Assembly: GCF_022965805.1 (NCBI RefSeq)
Contig: NC_133101.1
Coordinates: 49,618,342-49,682,341 of the forward strand
Length of the DNA: 64,000 bases
Direction of reading: 5' to 3'
From: Primulina eburnea
Taxonomy: Eukaryota; Streptophyta; Magnoliopsida; Lamiales; Gesneriaceae
The position numbers and the translations under genes are program-made. The notes beneath the pieces were generated by a model. It saw nothing but the letters and a program-made list of their open reading frames with translations, had not been told where the DNA came from and made no database searches. This document shows, piece after piece, positions 1-11,142 of the stretch (positions within the stretch are counted from its first letter, which is position 1; each line of letters starts with the position of its first letter).

Positions 1-306
1 ATCTTCTCACATAAGTTAACAAATTAACCATTTTTTATTCCAAATCTAGTGACGTGACTGATTATCAAAGCATTAAATGCTATCTTTCAACAAATGATAG
101 GTTGGAACGTGGACCCTTATAATCCGTGTATTTTCAACACACGCTTTTACCACACGTACACACGTCTTTTATTCAAAATTTCTTGGACTGACACGTGTAC
201 AATAATTCGAACAGTCACGTACATAAGTACTTTGCCCGCTCCATTTCAGTTCTTCTTCCTTACGCTTATTCAAGCTCTCTTTTTCGCAGAAAATCATTCA
301 GTTCTA
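1..306 (+). promoter_or_regulatory. Upstream region of element A 3' ORF, rich in ACGT cores
   Basis: This stretch directly precedes the ATG of the 3' ORF of copia element A. It shows no reverse-transcriptase coding similarity. Six ACGT cores lie at 52, 107, 154, 162, 193 and 217, including a perfect G-box CACGTG around 192-197. A pyrimidine-rich leader follows from about 240. ACGT cores are the usual binding site of plant bZIP and bHLH factors, so this may be a promoter for the ORF. That is inference; no transcription start can be fixed from sequence. Confidence 0.35.
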
Positions 307-1617
307 ATGGCAAATCAAATTCCCACTCACATGTTGAATGCTATGGCTATCAATTTTGAATCAGTTCTATCAGTCGAAGAGTCCGATGTCAAGAACATCT
401 TTCTGAAGCTAGAATCAGCTGGGCTGAGGACATTTTTGGGGCAATCTTCACAGGAGATCTACCCGAAGGAACTTCAGGATTTCTACTCTAATGGGAATAT
501 CAATTCTGATGGAAGCATCATCACTACTGTCAATGGTCAGTTGTTGACCATTTCTGAAGAATCGTTTGGAGAAATGTTCTTACTGCCTTCTGATGGGCTG
601 GCAAACCTTGCTGAAGTAAAAGCATCTGATGTCGAAGAGATGCAAACTCTACTTTCTGCTGATGGACAGAACATCAAAGTTTTCGATCCAAAGAATGAAC
701 TGAAGCATGAAGTTCAGTTGCTAGCTGATATTGTAGCCAAGGGGAAATTGGCAAACACGGGATCATTTGCTGCTCTAACCTTGGAGAAATTTCAAGCCAT
801 TACTGTTATCATGGATGGACGAAGACTGAACTGGAAGCACCTTATCTTCAATCTCTTGAAGAATATGTTTCAACGTACCAAGCAGTCCAAAGGATTCGCA
901 GTACAACTAAGTTATTTGAAAAAATTCAAAGGACTGGTGGCTGATGATTCAAAGAGATCATCAAAATTCAAAGTCTTCAACTGCCAAGAATGTTCTGCCA
1001 CCCAAAACTAAACTGTACATCTCCTGATCAGTTTGTGAAGATCAAAAAGGAGATTGGGACGCAACAGGATGTTCCCAAGTCAATAAAGAAGGGAAGAACT
1101 TTGGCTCAACTGAAAACCATCAAGAGAAAACTGATTGTCAGTGGATCAGATTCTGAGGAAACACCTTTTCAGTTGATTAAAAAGAAACAAATAACACATA
1201 AAACCAAGCCAGTAGCAATGTTGGCATCTTTCCCAGCTGATAGATTGAAGCAATCAGACGCTCAACAGTCTATTCAGGTTATTCCTTTGAAAGCCATTAC
1301 AATTGATGTTTCAGCTAAAGATCAGTTACATCCACCAACTGATCCATCCAAAAATTTCGTCACTACAACTGGTAAAAAGAAGGAATCAGCAAGAGGATCA
1401 GCTCCTTTGATCAATATCAATCGACCTACAATCCTTGCTCCTGCTCGACCCAAAGGAATCATAATTCAGGAACAAGTGGACGCTACTCATTCTGGACTGA
1501 AAATTCCACACATTCTCTCTGATGAGAAAGGCAAGAAAAAGTTGATCGAAGAGCCAAGGCCATCAAATGCAATTCAGACTCATATTGACCTTATCTGGGA
1601 ACAGGTCAATGCATTTG
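307..1617 (+). pseudogene. Copia element A, extra 3' ORF, first part
   Basis: The frame opens at ATG 307 (begins MANQIPTHMLNAMA) and runs to a stop at 1011. It continues in another frame from about 990, so there is a frameshift near 990-1011. The second part, rich in Lys and Ser, is cut at 1617 by insertion of gypsy element P and resumes at 13449. The product resembles no enzyme. It has an acidic globular N-terminal part (residues 1-160) and a basic low-complexity middle. A decayed copy of the same protein lies on the minus strand at about 34760-35620; for example, the block AxIKVFDPKNEL is shared in diverged form. The ORF sits upstream of a polypurine tract and a copia 3' LTR, the position of the env-like extra ORF of Sireviruses. 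Function is unknown. Confidence 0.7.
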
Positions 1618-3026
1618 TGATCGAGCAAAACTTGCACTGTGAAATCCCTAATAAAAATATAGTTTTGTATGCTCAATAATTAATCACAAGTGCACAATGT
1701 CAAGTAATAGTATAATGTACGTGAGTACGAGTATTGTTCTATTGGAGACTGTGTTTGACAATTATTATTTTCAGTTATTAAATCTTTAGCATTGAAAATT
1801 GGTTGAATGATTTATTACTACTATGATCAAATAAACATGCAAATAAAATTCTTCAAGATTGATTAATGGAATATTTTATCTAAAATGGTTGATTAAAAAT
1901 TCAATGAGAAATGAATTTGTAGGGAATTTCGGTTCACCTACACCTCGTTAATTAATTAATTCGTTTTGATAATGATTATATGCTTCTGACAGGATTTCCT
2001 ATTCAATTGAACACACTCTCTCGAGCCATGCCAAACTAATTCTACTCAATGAAGTAATTAAATGTCTTTAATTATTTAACAAGAGTGAATTGTATATCGA
2101 TCTATGAAATCACCTAGTTTTCGATCCTTAGGATAATAACTATCGGCATGTATCCAATTTCATATATCTATGTAAATTGTAGATCCACGTATTATACTAC
2201 TCGTTCCTATCACAAGTTATTCTCTCGAACTTACTCGCAATATAAAATTGTTATTAAAGTTAGCTACGCTTTAACAACACGATAAAACAATAGTATAATC
2301 AGGAATAAATCAGAAGTCGATATGTAAATTAATTATATCAAAGTTTGGGGTAGGATCCCCTTAAATTCCAACAAATAATAAAGTTTAGCTACTAGAATTC
2401 ATAATGAAAATAAAAGCAACAATGTTTCAAAGATAAACTAAGTTAGAAATACTAGATTTGACGAAAATTGCGAGGAACGACGTCCGGTAATCTTCGAATG
2501 TTCGATCCAAGCGCGAAATCCTCTCCAAAGCTTTTTGGCGGCTCTCCAATGAAGTATGAATAATCCCTTTTTTTCGTGCCTAGGGTTGTCTCCCTAGCCA
2601 TCCACCTTCCAAATTGAACAAGAACCCAAGAAGGAAATTTTCCTTTTTTTTACTCGCGCTTGACCGCCCTAGCGCGACGTCTTCTGTCCTCTTTTTCGGG
2701 TGCTCTACCTCTCGCGCTGGGGTGGTCAAGTTTGACCGCACTAGCCCGAGATGTTTTGTTTTTTTATTTTTTTTTTCTTCGGCCTTTCGCGCTAGGGCGG
2801 CCAAGTTTGACCGCCCTAGCACGAGGTGTTCTGTCCTCCACTCCATCCTTGGTTAACTTTTCTCCATTCTTCCATTGTTTTGCTGCACATTAAAATATCT
2901 TGGTGAGCGGTGATTATATGCAATAAAATAAAAAGAAATAGACATAATGTAGACTCTAAATAACTTAAAAAAGATGCAAACTAGACTCACACAATGTATT
3001 AGAACACGTAAATATTACCTCTATCA
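1618..3026 (-). repeat. 3' LTR of gypsy element P
   Basis: This is the left copy of the LTR, 1409 bp. It starts TGATCGAG on the plus strand and ends CTCTATCA. It pairs over its full length with 12046-13443. A purine-rich tract on the minus strand abuts its right end. Three GC-rich hairpin units lie at 2654-2825; the first has lost part of one arm. Short ORFs here on both strands arise from the hairpins and are not genes. Confidence 0.92.
2654..2825. repeat. Three GC-rich hairpin units in the 3' LTR of P
   Basis: The units lie at 2654-2677 (a half copy), 2711-2750 and 2787-2825. Each full copy is an inverted repeat of about 18-20 bp arms, with core CGCGCTRGGGCGGTC and its complement GACCGCCCTAGCGCG around an AAGTTT-like centre. 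They stand out against very AT-rich surroundings. Relative to the 5' LTR copy, the first unit lacks 14 bases. Confidence 0.85.
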
Positions 3027-3036
3027 ACCCCCTCAT
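3027..3036 (-). other. Polypurine tract of gypsy element P
   Basis: On the minus strand this reads as a run of purines (TGAGGGGGT) directly upstream of the 3' LTR. It is the expected plus-strand primer of reverse transcription. Confidence 0.7.
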
Positions 3037-3985
3037 AATAACCTTTTGCTTGCCCTCAAGCAAAACAGATTACAGACCACAAACAAAACATGAAATAAAC
3101 AAAAAGTGAACGTATTAAAATAACTAGATTGATGGCGAAATAGCAGACTGACATCTCCTACCTCAACGGGTTTGTGAACCACATCCACTTAGTCAAGACA
3201 CAACATCCATTAATACCCCTTTCAAAACATCACCAAACATTTGTATTTTTCCACGAAGTGTGGTCGTGTGTGCTGTGGATTTTTCTAGCTTGTGTTTCAG
3301 ATAGTTCTATTCACAAATCATGTGGGTCGCCAAATCAACAAGTCAGCGCAAGTTTCTCTTTCCTCAGTTCTGTTTCCATTTGGGACCAACCAGTAAACAC
3401 AAAAAGTGACAGAGTTTCATGGTAGAACAAAAAAATGAAGGGATTCAATTGCTATAAATTCTAAAGTGGTTCAGAAAGATTGGGAGTACGTAGATCATTT
3501 TCACTATGCCCTTGTCAAAAATTTTCTCTGAAATTCCTCAACGCCTTACATCTTCATCTTTTTAGCCTTGGGATAGGATTTCATCCCTTGTTGGCTCCCC
3601 CACACCTTACATCCCCCTTTAGTATCATTATATATATTTTTTTTCTAATTTTTAGTTTTCAGGCGCATAGTTTTCTCATGCGTACTCCCTAGGCTTGAAA
3701 TATAAGGTATGTTTATGTATCTGGCCTAGAGACGAATTTTTAGGTCCTATGCACGATTGGATGAAGGATATTTGAGGTACACTTTTGATTTTCTACTCGA
3801 GTTCATGCTACTGGTCAGTCACTCATTTCAACAGACATTCATTCAAGTTCTACTCGCATCTTATGTTTCTCCAATTCCCCTCACAGATTATTGTTGAATT
3901 TAACTGTCATCGACACCACTATCAAAATCCACTAAATGTGCATAAAAAATTTCAAATCACTGTGGGATTCATAACGAGTGATAAG
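3037..3985. other. Non-coding internal DNA of element P
   Basis: This stretch lies between the polypurine tract and the nested solo LTR Q. Short frames on the plus strand are not convincing: no similarity, biased AT composition, and no conserved motif. I see nothing further. Confidence 0.5.
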
Positions 3986-4660
3986 TGATCGAGCCAAACT
4001 TGCACAATGAATAATCCCAAAATTTATTTTATAAATGAAAGCTCGATTTAAATATCGCAAGTGCACGATAGTCAAGTTATAATAAACATAAGTGAATACG
4101 AGTATCGTTCCACAAGGACTGCGTTACACTGTTTTTATTTTCAAGTAAAATTTCTTTAGCAACGATAAAATGAGTTGATGATTAAACTAATGTAAATTAA
4201 ACAACTAAAATAATTAAAATGCAAAGAAAACGTATTCAAGAAAGCAATGATTAATTTGGATTAAATCAAATGAGAAATGAATTTGTTGGGAATTAGCAAT
4301 TCACCTACCACTAGTGTTTAAATAATTACACTCGACTTTTACTCGTGCATTCGACGGAATTCGCTGGGGCGGTCACTTTTGACCGCCATAGCGAAACACT
4401 TGCGCAAAATACTCCTCGGCCAGACCACAATGCTCGTTGGGGCGGTCACTTTTGACCGCCCTAGCGAGACCTCTTCGATATTATGCCAAAGTTTCTCCCA
4501 CTTTTTGGTTCAATTCCTACAAAATAACCACAGAATACACGAGATCAGTCAAATGCTAAATAATGCTAAAAAAAATACAAAATTCAACTAAAACAAACTA
4601 ATATGATGCATGAACGCGACTCAAAACCACACTAAAAACACGTAAAAACGAGTCCTATCA
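3986..4660 (-). mobile_element. Solo LTR Q, related to the P LTR, nested in P
   Basis: It starts TGATCGAGCCAAACTTGCAC and ends TCCTATCA, closely resembling the ends of the P LTR. It shares with that LTR the blocks CGCAAGTGCACGAT, GAGTACGAGTATC-like and AATGAGAAATGAATTTGTTG, but it is only 675 bp. The 5-bp duplication ATAAG flanks it (3981-3985 and 4661-4665). It is therefore a separate insertion of a shorter sister family, reduced to a solo LTR, and not part of the original P. It carries two hairpins of the same type as P. Confidence 0.85.
4361..4468. repeat. Two GC-rich hairpins in solo LTR Q
   Basis: The copies lie at 4361-4394 and 4433-4468. Arms are TCGCTGGGGCGGTC and GACCGCC(A/C)TAGCGA around ACTTTT. 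The core matches the hairpins of the P LTRs, although the rest of the two LTRs has diverged strongly. Confidence 0.85.
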
Positions 4661-4665
4661 ATAAG

Positions 4666-5102
4666 ACTAAGCAACATGCAGTTCATTTAGCCAATCATCA
4701 TCGGCTACCAATCTACTTGTTTCACCATCAACTGAATCACATGCACGACACAACTAAGTTACCCCCTCATACTAAGAGTGTGCCATGTCCCAATTGCACA
4801 AATAAAACAAACCAAAACACCTTAACAAAAGTATGAATGCAAAACATAGTTATAAATGCAAAACAAATGATGGAAGGAAACAACAATAAGGACCAAAAAA
4901 TAGAATGCAGTAGCAAAAGAAAAAAAATTGAAATAACAAAAGGGGAAATAGTGAACTCCCCTGATCACATCTCATCTTCCTCGTCCTCGGGTGGTGCCAC
5001 GCCAAGCTCCTCATCGTCGGCCTGTGGATATGCATACTAGAATGGGAATGGAGGCGGGAGCGCCGGTGGTGGTGGGTAAATGGCGGTGTCAAGGCCCATG
5101 TG
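4666..5102. other. Non-coding spacer downstream of the P 3' ORF
   Basis: The left half is AT-rich and the right half is moderately GC-rich. The open frames on both strands are short and unlike known proteins. It is probably the 3' untranslated part of the P transcript. Confidence 0.45.
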
Positions 5103-6080
5103 CTATGCTATCCCACGTACTAAAGACTCCATCGATGCCATGTGTGCACTGTTGACAGTCTTATACTGATCTTGATGGACCGCAAATGCACATAGCTCGT
5201 CAACCTTATCAATAATGGACCGTCGGTGGGGCTGTGGGGGTAGTGGTGGGTGGTCGGCGGCTGCCTCGTCCTCAGGTACCTCTGGGAAGTCGATAGCCCG
5301 CTTGCCCCTCTTTGTCTTCACCCACGAGTCGTCAATGGGCCTCATTTGTTGTAGCCATTCGTCCTCCACATTAAAGACTACCCCGGCTCGCACACATAGC
5401 TCGGTAATAATAGTAGGAAATAACAGGGCGATGATCGAGCTGTGAATGGACTGCTGTATCTGAGAAAAGATCAGTCGGCCCAAATTAATGGGAATGGTCT
5501 CCATCAGTGCGTACACCATGATGGCGCGAGCTTTCTGAACGTCACTGGTATGTGACACTGGCATCAATCATTTTGATAGGAATGCATACCACATCGCGGG
5601 TTTGAACAACAAATATTTTTCCAGAAAGCAACTCGGAGTCTTCCACCTAGCCCCTGGGTAACATATAGATTTCAAAATGGCTTCGAAATTCGGATTGGAG
5701 ATTAACGCCTCTAAATCAGACTCATCAACTACAGGGGTAGCCAATAATGCATTTAACGTGGTTGAGTCGAAAGAGACTAGCCTACCTCGTACCATAGCCG
5801 CTCCATCAGTTCTCTCGGCAGCATTGGCGCAGAATTCACGCACAAGCGGAACCACCGCGGCCTTAGGTGGCGTACAAAAAGATTCCCATCCCCGATTCAC
5901 AATAGCATGCCTCAAACCTAAAGACCTAGAAGATAAATCAAACCCCCACTCCGGAATGGGGCGCCTATGAACTTTGGCATTTTCATATCTCTGTCGGGCT
6001 TCCTCAGTGACAAATTTATCTCGAGTACCAGCTGATGAGGAGGAAGAGGCGTTTGTTACCTTGAATTTTTTTGGGGCCAT
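5103..6080 (-). pseudogene. P 3' ORF: plant transposon-type (Athila ORF-like) protein
   Basis: ATG lies at 6080 on the minus strand, and the frame runs 170 codons to a TGA at 5568-5570. It then continues in the same frame for 154 codons to 5103, so a single in-frame stop separates two halves of a protein of about 325 residues. The N-terminus is Ser-rich (MAPKKFKVTNASSSSSAG). The body resembles the putative plant transposon protein domain found beside Athila-type elements (recalled, not searched). It lies between integrase and the 3' LTR. A TATA-like box and hairpins lie upstream. No transmembrane segment or signal peptide is evident, so it is not an obvious envelope protein. Function is unknown. 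Confidence 0.75.
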
Positions 6081-6490
6081 GTATGAATGTGTGTGTGTGG
6101 AGAGATGCCAAGGTTAATCCACGTGGCCGTCCCGAATTTGAGTGAAGAGTGGAATCACCAACGGTTTGAGTGGTTTGGGAGTGTAAGAATCCGAGTACCT
6201 GCAAATCACAAGAGAGAAATTTGAAGGTGAGAGGCGATTTTTGGAGAGATTTCTGTGTGTGTGTGTGTGTGGGGGGGGGGGGAATTTGGGGCGTGCAGAA
6301 TGAAAAGGGAAAAGGGAGGGGGCGTTTAAATAACGCGGCGCACTGGGGCGGTCAAATTTCACCGCCCTAGCACGCTGCGTTCTTGTGAAAATCCACATGG
6401 CTCGCGCTAGGGACCGCCCTAGCGCGAGACCTATGGTCCCCCAGCGTGCCAAGGGCTTGCGCTGGGGCGGTCAAATTTGGCCGCCCTAGA
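6081..6490 (-). promoter_or_regulatory. Putative internal promoter and leader of the P 3' ORF, with three hairpins
   Basis: Reading the minus strand, GC-rich hairpins at 6454-6490, 6401-6428 and 6335-6379 are followed at once by TATTTAAA (6325-6332). A pyrimidine-rich patch (about 6300-6324), a C-run with a CA repeat and a leader of about 215 bases come next, then the ATG at 6080. The hairpin at 6401-6428 is a perfect 12-bp stem with a 4-base loop. A TTTGCAG at about 6198 could be a splice acceptor. The order boxes, TATA, Y-patch, leader resembles a plant core promoter. This is inference from layout. Confidence 0.45.
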
Positions 6491-6494
6491 TATA

Positions 6495-6547
<53 letters not shown>
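6489..6547. repeat. (TA)n microsatellite
   Basis: A run of TA dinucleotides about 58 bases long, starting at the truncated end of the last hairpin of the P upstream region. Confidence 0.95.
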
Positions 6548-6552
<5 letters not shown>

Positions 6553-6721
6553 ATAAGAAAATGAACTAAAAATCGAATTGAATGAAAGGTAAGAGAAACA
6601 GAGGTAGTTCTCAATTTATAGTCGAGAGCTTGACTGTCGGTCAGTTTCAGTTTTGATTGTCTTGGAACCGGGTGATCCCAAGTTGTGGCTCAACTGTGCC
6701 ACCCTTGTAGTGCTTCAGTCG

Positions 6722-7780
6722 CTAGGCATTGACCGTAAATGTCCCATCCTTTCCGTCTTGCAATTCTGCAGCCCCCGATGGGTAAACTTTGGAGATCACG
6801 AATGGACCATACCATCGCGATTTCAACATTTCAGGGAATAATTGCAACCGGGAGTTGTAGAGCAGGACGTTTTCAACTTCCTTGAATTCCCTTTCAATGA
6901 TTTGCCTGTCATGCGCCCTCTTTGTCTTTTCCTTGTACGATAGTGCGAGATCAGATGCCAGATTCCGAAATTCCTCCAACTGGTCCAATTGAAGCAAACT
7001 TCGTTCACCTGCATCAGTAAAATTGAAGTTCAATGCTTTGGTGGCCCAATATGCGCGATGCTCTAACTCTACAGGTAAATGACATGCTTTACCAAACAAC
7101 AACATATATGGTGTAGTGCCTATAGGCGTTTTAAAAGCAGTCTTATATGCCCAAAGAGCATCATCTAACCTCATATACCAGTCCTTCCGACTAACACCTA
7201 CCACTTTCTCTAAAATCCGCTTGATCTCGGTTAGACACTTCATCTTGACTACTCGTCTGGGGGTGATAGGGGGTAGAGATCTTACGTGTGACACCATATT
7301 TGCTCAAAAGTTTTTCAAAGAGTTTGTTGCAAAAATGAGTACCACCATCACTAATGATTGCTCATGGTGTTCCAAACCTGTTAAAAATATTTTTCTTTAA
7401 AAATTTTAGGACCATTTGAGCATCATTAGTGGCATATGCTTCTGCCTCTACCCACTTAGACACATAGTCGATCGCCACCAAAATATATTTTTTTTGAATG
7501 AGCTGGGAAACGGTCCCATGAAGTCTATTCCCCACACATCAAAAACCTCACACTCAATTATATTATTCAAAGGCATTTCATGACGGTTAGAGATGTTACC
7601 TGTCCGTTGGCATCTATCACATGCTAGAACATAAGAACGAGCATCTTTAAAAAGGGTTGACCAATAAAAGCCACATTCAAGTACCTTCGATGACGTCCTT
7701 GTTGGTCCAAAATGACCACCTACCTCACGGTCGTGGCAATGGTTGAGAATTTGACCAAACTCTTCCTCTGCAACACACAC
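6722..7780 (-). pseudogene. Gypsy element P integrase
   Basis: The N-terminal zinc-binding part (H..H then ACDRCQR) and the first catalytic Asp in WGIDFMGPF (about 7510-7537) lie in the frame 7780-7448. A frameshift near 7440 follows, with the second Asp in an IISDGGTHF block on the next piece and the Glu in DEVSNR near 7240. The last frame, 7297-6722, holds the C-terminal part with [20 protein letters not shown] and ends after the usual IN C-terminal beta domain. At least two frame breaks make the protein non-functional. It integrates cDNA into the host genome in intact relatives. Confidence 0.85.
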
Positions 7781-9353
7781 AAATCTTAAACAAGAACGGT
7801 TCCTCCCAAAAGTAATACTTCACGTCAGAAAAAAATTTCTTTCGTTGGTGAAACGATAGATTTGATGGGGGTGTGCCTGTGACAAGAAAGTTAGCAAAAT
7901 TTGCATGCCAAGTACAATGTTTCACCTCAAAGATTTGTTCGTCAGGAAACCAATCATTAATGGCATGATCTACACAGTCATTACTAATAAGCTCCAGTAT
8001 ATACAAGTGATCTGCTACCACATTCTCAACACCCTTCTTATCTTTTATTTCTAAATCAAATTCTTGTAATAATAAAATCCACCGAAGTAGGCGTGGCTTT
8101 GCATCTTTCTTAGCAAGTAAATACTTAAATGCAGAGTGGTCGGTGTAAACAATGACTTTGGACAAAACAAGATATGAGTGAAATTTTTCAAGAGAAAATA
8201 CTACTGCAAGTAGTTCCTTTTCAGTTGTCGCATAATTCAATTGAGCCTCATCTAGGGTATTACTTGCGTAGTAAACTGTGTTAAATAACTTGTTTTACCG
8301 CTGGCCAAACACAGCTCCCACTGCAATATCACTTGCATCGCACATGACCTCGAATGGTAGATCTGAATCTGGTACCACCAAGATAGGAGCCGTCACCAAG
8401 CGCTCCTTCAAATCCTCATATGCCTGTAAACAATGAGAATTAAAATCAAAGGGCACATCTTTCATAAGTAAGGAAGATAGAGGTTTGGCAATTTTAGAAA
8501 AATCTTTGATAAAACGCCAATAAAAATCGGCGTGGCCTAGAAAATTTCTAACTCCCTTTATGGATGCCGGAGGTGTTAAGTTCTTGATAACTTCAACTTT
8601 TGACTTATCCACATTTATTCCATGCCCTGATATCTTGTGCCCCAATACTATGCCTTCTTGTACCATAAAATGACACTTCTCCCAATTCAGTACCAAATTT
8701 GTCTCTTCACATACCTTCAAGTTCTGCAAACAGTCATCAAAAGAAGAGCCAAAAATCGAGAAGTCATCCATAAAAATTTCAAGAAAAGTTTCCATCATAT
8801 CATGGAATATAACAGTCTTGCAGCGTTGAAATGTAGCAGGGGCATTACACAAACCAAAGGGCATCCGTCTAAAAGCAAAAGTGCCATAAGGACAAGTGAA
8901 AGTTGTTTTCTCATGGTCCTCCGGCTCAATCATAATTTGGTTATACCCTGAATACCCATAAAAAAACAATAGAACTCATGACTTGCTAACCTCTCAAGCA
9001 TTTTATCAATGAAGGGAAGTGGAAAGTGATCTTTATGGGTAGCATCATTTAATTTCCTAATCAATGCACACACGCCATCCCGTAATTGTCTTAGTGGGTA
9101 TTAATTCATTTTTTTCATTTGTGATCACAGTAATCCCACCTTTTTTCGGCACACACTAAACAGGACTTACCCATGCACTATCAGATATAGGATAGATAAT
9201 ACATTCATCAAGGAGTTTGATAGTTTCTGCTTTTACTACCTCTTGCATTTTTGGATTTAATATTCTCTGAGGTTGCACAAGAGGTGAGTACTTATCTTCC
9301 ATCAAGATCTTGTGCATGCAGACTGATGGATTGATTCCTTTGATATCCGCCAC
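7725..9353 (-). pseudogene. Gypsy element P reverse transcriptase and RNase H
   Basis: The RT N-terminal part (CIIYPISDSAWVSPV) is in the frame 9353-9156. After a break, 8969-8295 carries FTCPYGTFAFRRMPFGLCNA and the active-site FMDDFSIFG, with the Asp pair at 8763-8771. RNase H begins in the same piece (VMCDASDIAVGAVFGQR) and continues in 8240-7725 with NYATTEKELLAVVFSLEKF and YTDHSAFKYL. Frame breaks lie near 9150, 8985 and 8270. The order PR-RT-RH-IN identifies Ty3/gypsy. Confidence 0.9.
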
Positions 9354-10762
9354 CTTCCACGAAAAAGCACTCTTGTGTGCTTTTTCAAAACTTCCAACAG
9401 TTTGTCCTCCATCACATCTGTCAAAGCAGCAGAAATAATGACAGGTAAAGTGTTATTCTCACCTAGGGATACGTACTTTAGGTGTGGGGGCAATGGTTTT
9501 AGCTCGAGTGTCGGTGGCTCCTCCAGGCTTGACTTATATGGGATCAAGTCTCTTCGATCTCCCAAGTCCTCTAATTTCATCCTTATTGGCCTCTTCCATG
9601 GCTGGTTGGCTTTGAGGTATGCCACTATTTCGGCTTTCTCTGAATCCAGTTCATCTTCTCTCAATTCAGTAGTGAGAGTTGCTTCCAACGGGTCCCTAAG
9701 AGCATCCTGCACATAGTTAGACACAAGAGCATCAAAAGCATCAATTCTATAACAACTATCAGAATGCAGTGTGTGCTTAAGTGCATTAAAAACATCAAAA
9801 GTAATCTCTTCCTCGCCCACTCTCAATCTCAAATTCCCTTCTTGAACATCAATCAGGGCCTTGCCAGTCGCAAGGAACGGTCTCCCCAAAATCAAGGGCA
9901 TCTCCACATCCTCCTTCATATCAAGTACCACAAAATCTGCAAGAAATATGAATTTGTCCACCTTTACCAAGACGTCCTCTATGACCCCTCGCGGGTATTT
10001 GACAGATCTGTCTGCTAGTTGCAAGGACATCCTTGTTGGTTTAGGTTCTCCTAATCCGAGCTTCCTAAATACAGATAAGGGCCTAAGATTACCAAGATCA
10101 CATAAAGCCTTGTGAAAAACAACATCATCAATCATGCAAGGAATAGAAAAACTCCCTGGATCTTTTAGTTTCGGTGGAATTTTGTATTGCACCAAATCAG
10201 AGCAATTTTCCGTTAAGTTCACCGTCATGTGATCCTCCAACTTCCTCTTGTTAGCTAATACGTCTTTCAAAAATTTATCATAACTAGGCATTTGCATCAA
10301 AGCATCGGCAAAAGGAATATTGATATGTAATTTTTTGAATACCTTAAGAAACTTACCGAATTGTGCATCAAGTTTTGCCTTTTTTAATGTTGTGGGAAAA
10401 GGTGGAGGAATAACAATTTTAGATTGTGCAGTGGGTGATGATGTTGAGTTGGAAGACTTACCTTTTGATGACTCAGTCTGTTCATCCTGTGCTTGGGTTT
10501 TTTCTGTTCCTCTGGCCTCTAAGATCTTTTTACTCTTCAACTCGATGGCCTTCATTTGCTCTTTTGGGTTGGTCTCTGTATTACTTGGCAAGGTGCCGGG
10601 CCCTCTATTTGCTATCATCTTTGCCAACTGTCCAATTTGATTCTCTAGCCCCTTTATTAACGCATCTTGATTTTGGAGTCTAATTTCAGTGGACGAGATA
10701 AACTTAGACATCATCTGCTCTAAATTGGATTTCTCTTCTCTAGGACGGTCAGACCTGTACAT
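9302..10762 (-). pseudogene. Gypsy element P Gag C-terminal region and protease
   Basis: This is an open frame of 486 codons. The first 170 residues are Gln-, Glu- and Lys-rich linker with heptad-like character (NQIGQLAKMIANRGPG). The retropepsin part follows, with ALCDLGN in place of the usual ALCDLGAS: the stretch after DLG is shortened, so the active-site loop is damaged. Downstream are VEMPLILGRPFLATGKALIDV and the linker to RT. The frame is lost near 9302-9353, where the RT N-terminus continues in another frame. The ATG used for numbering (10762) is internal; the frame continued upstream before a stop. Confidence 0.85.
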
Positions 10763-11142
10763 CGGTTGTTTCCCGTATGGTTGTCCTCCTTGCAGTCGAT
10801 TCTGATTGTTTTGACCACCCCATGAGAAGTTGGGATGTTGCCTCTATCCAGGGTTATATGTGTTCGAATATGGATCATTCCTCGGATGGTTGTGGACTCC
10901 CACTTGATTCACCGGTGCCTCATTTTGCTCAAGAAGGGATTGTCATCTTGACAGTCCTTCACAAAATGTTCACCTCCACACTTTTCACAGAATATCTCTT
11001 GAAGATGCATAGCTGTGCCACCCATGTTCAAGCCATCTAGTTTCCTGTTCAAAACATCAAGTTGTGCAGTAATAGCAGAAAGGTCTGTTACCTGGTGGAC
11101 TCCTGCAATTCTCCGCTGGTTGTTCCTTTCAGATTGAGGATG
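10763..11142 (-). pseudogene. Gypsy element P Gag nucleocapsid part
   Basis: On the minus strand a zinc knuckle CEKCGGEHFVKDC (CX2CX4HX4C) lies at 10951-10989. The stretch is broken by a stop joining it to the upstream Gag frame at 11143, another stop near 10914 and a frame change. A further TGG-to-TAG type stop interrupts the Asn/Gln-rich segment near 10845. These breaks explain why no long open frame is present here. Confidence 0.75.

Noticed and set aside
307..1679. Host gene of unknown function at the left edge
   Set aside because: The ORF is frame-broken, continues past inserted elements, ends before a polypurine tract and a copia LTR, and has a second copy in the D element.
2580..2893. 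Overlapping open frames on both strands in the P LTR
   Set aside because: They are created by the GC-rich palindromes; the same frames recur in the other LTR with indels. There is no protein similarity.
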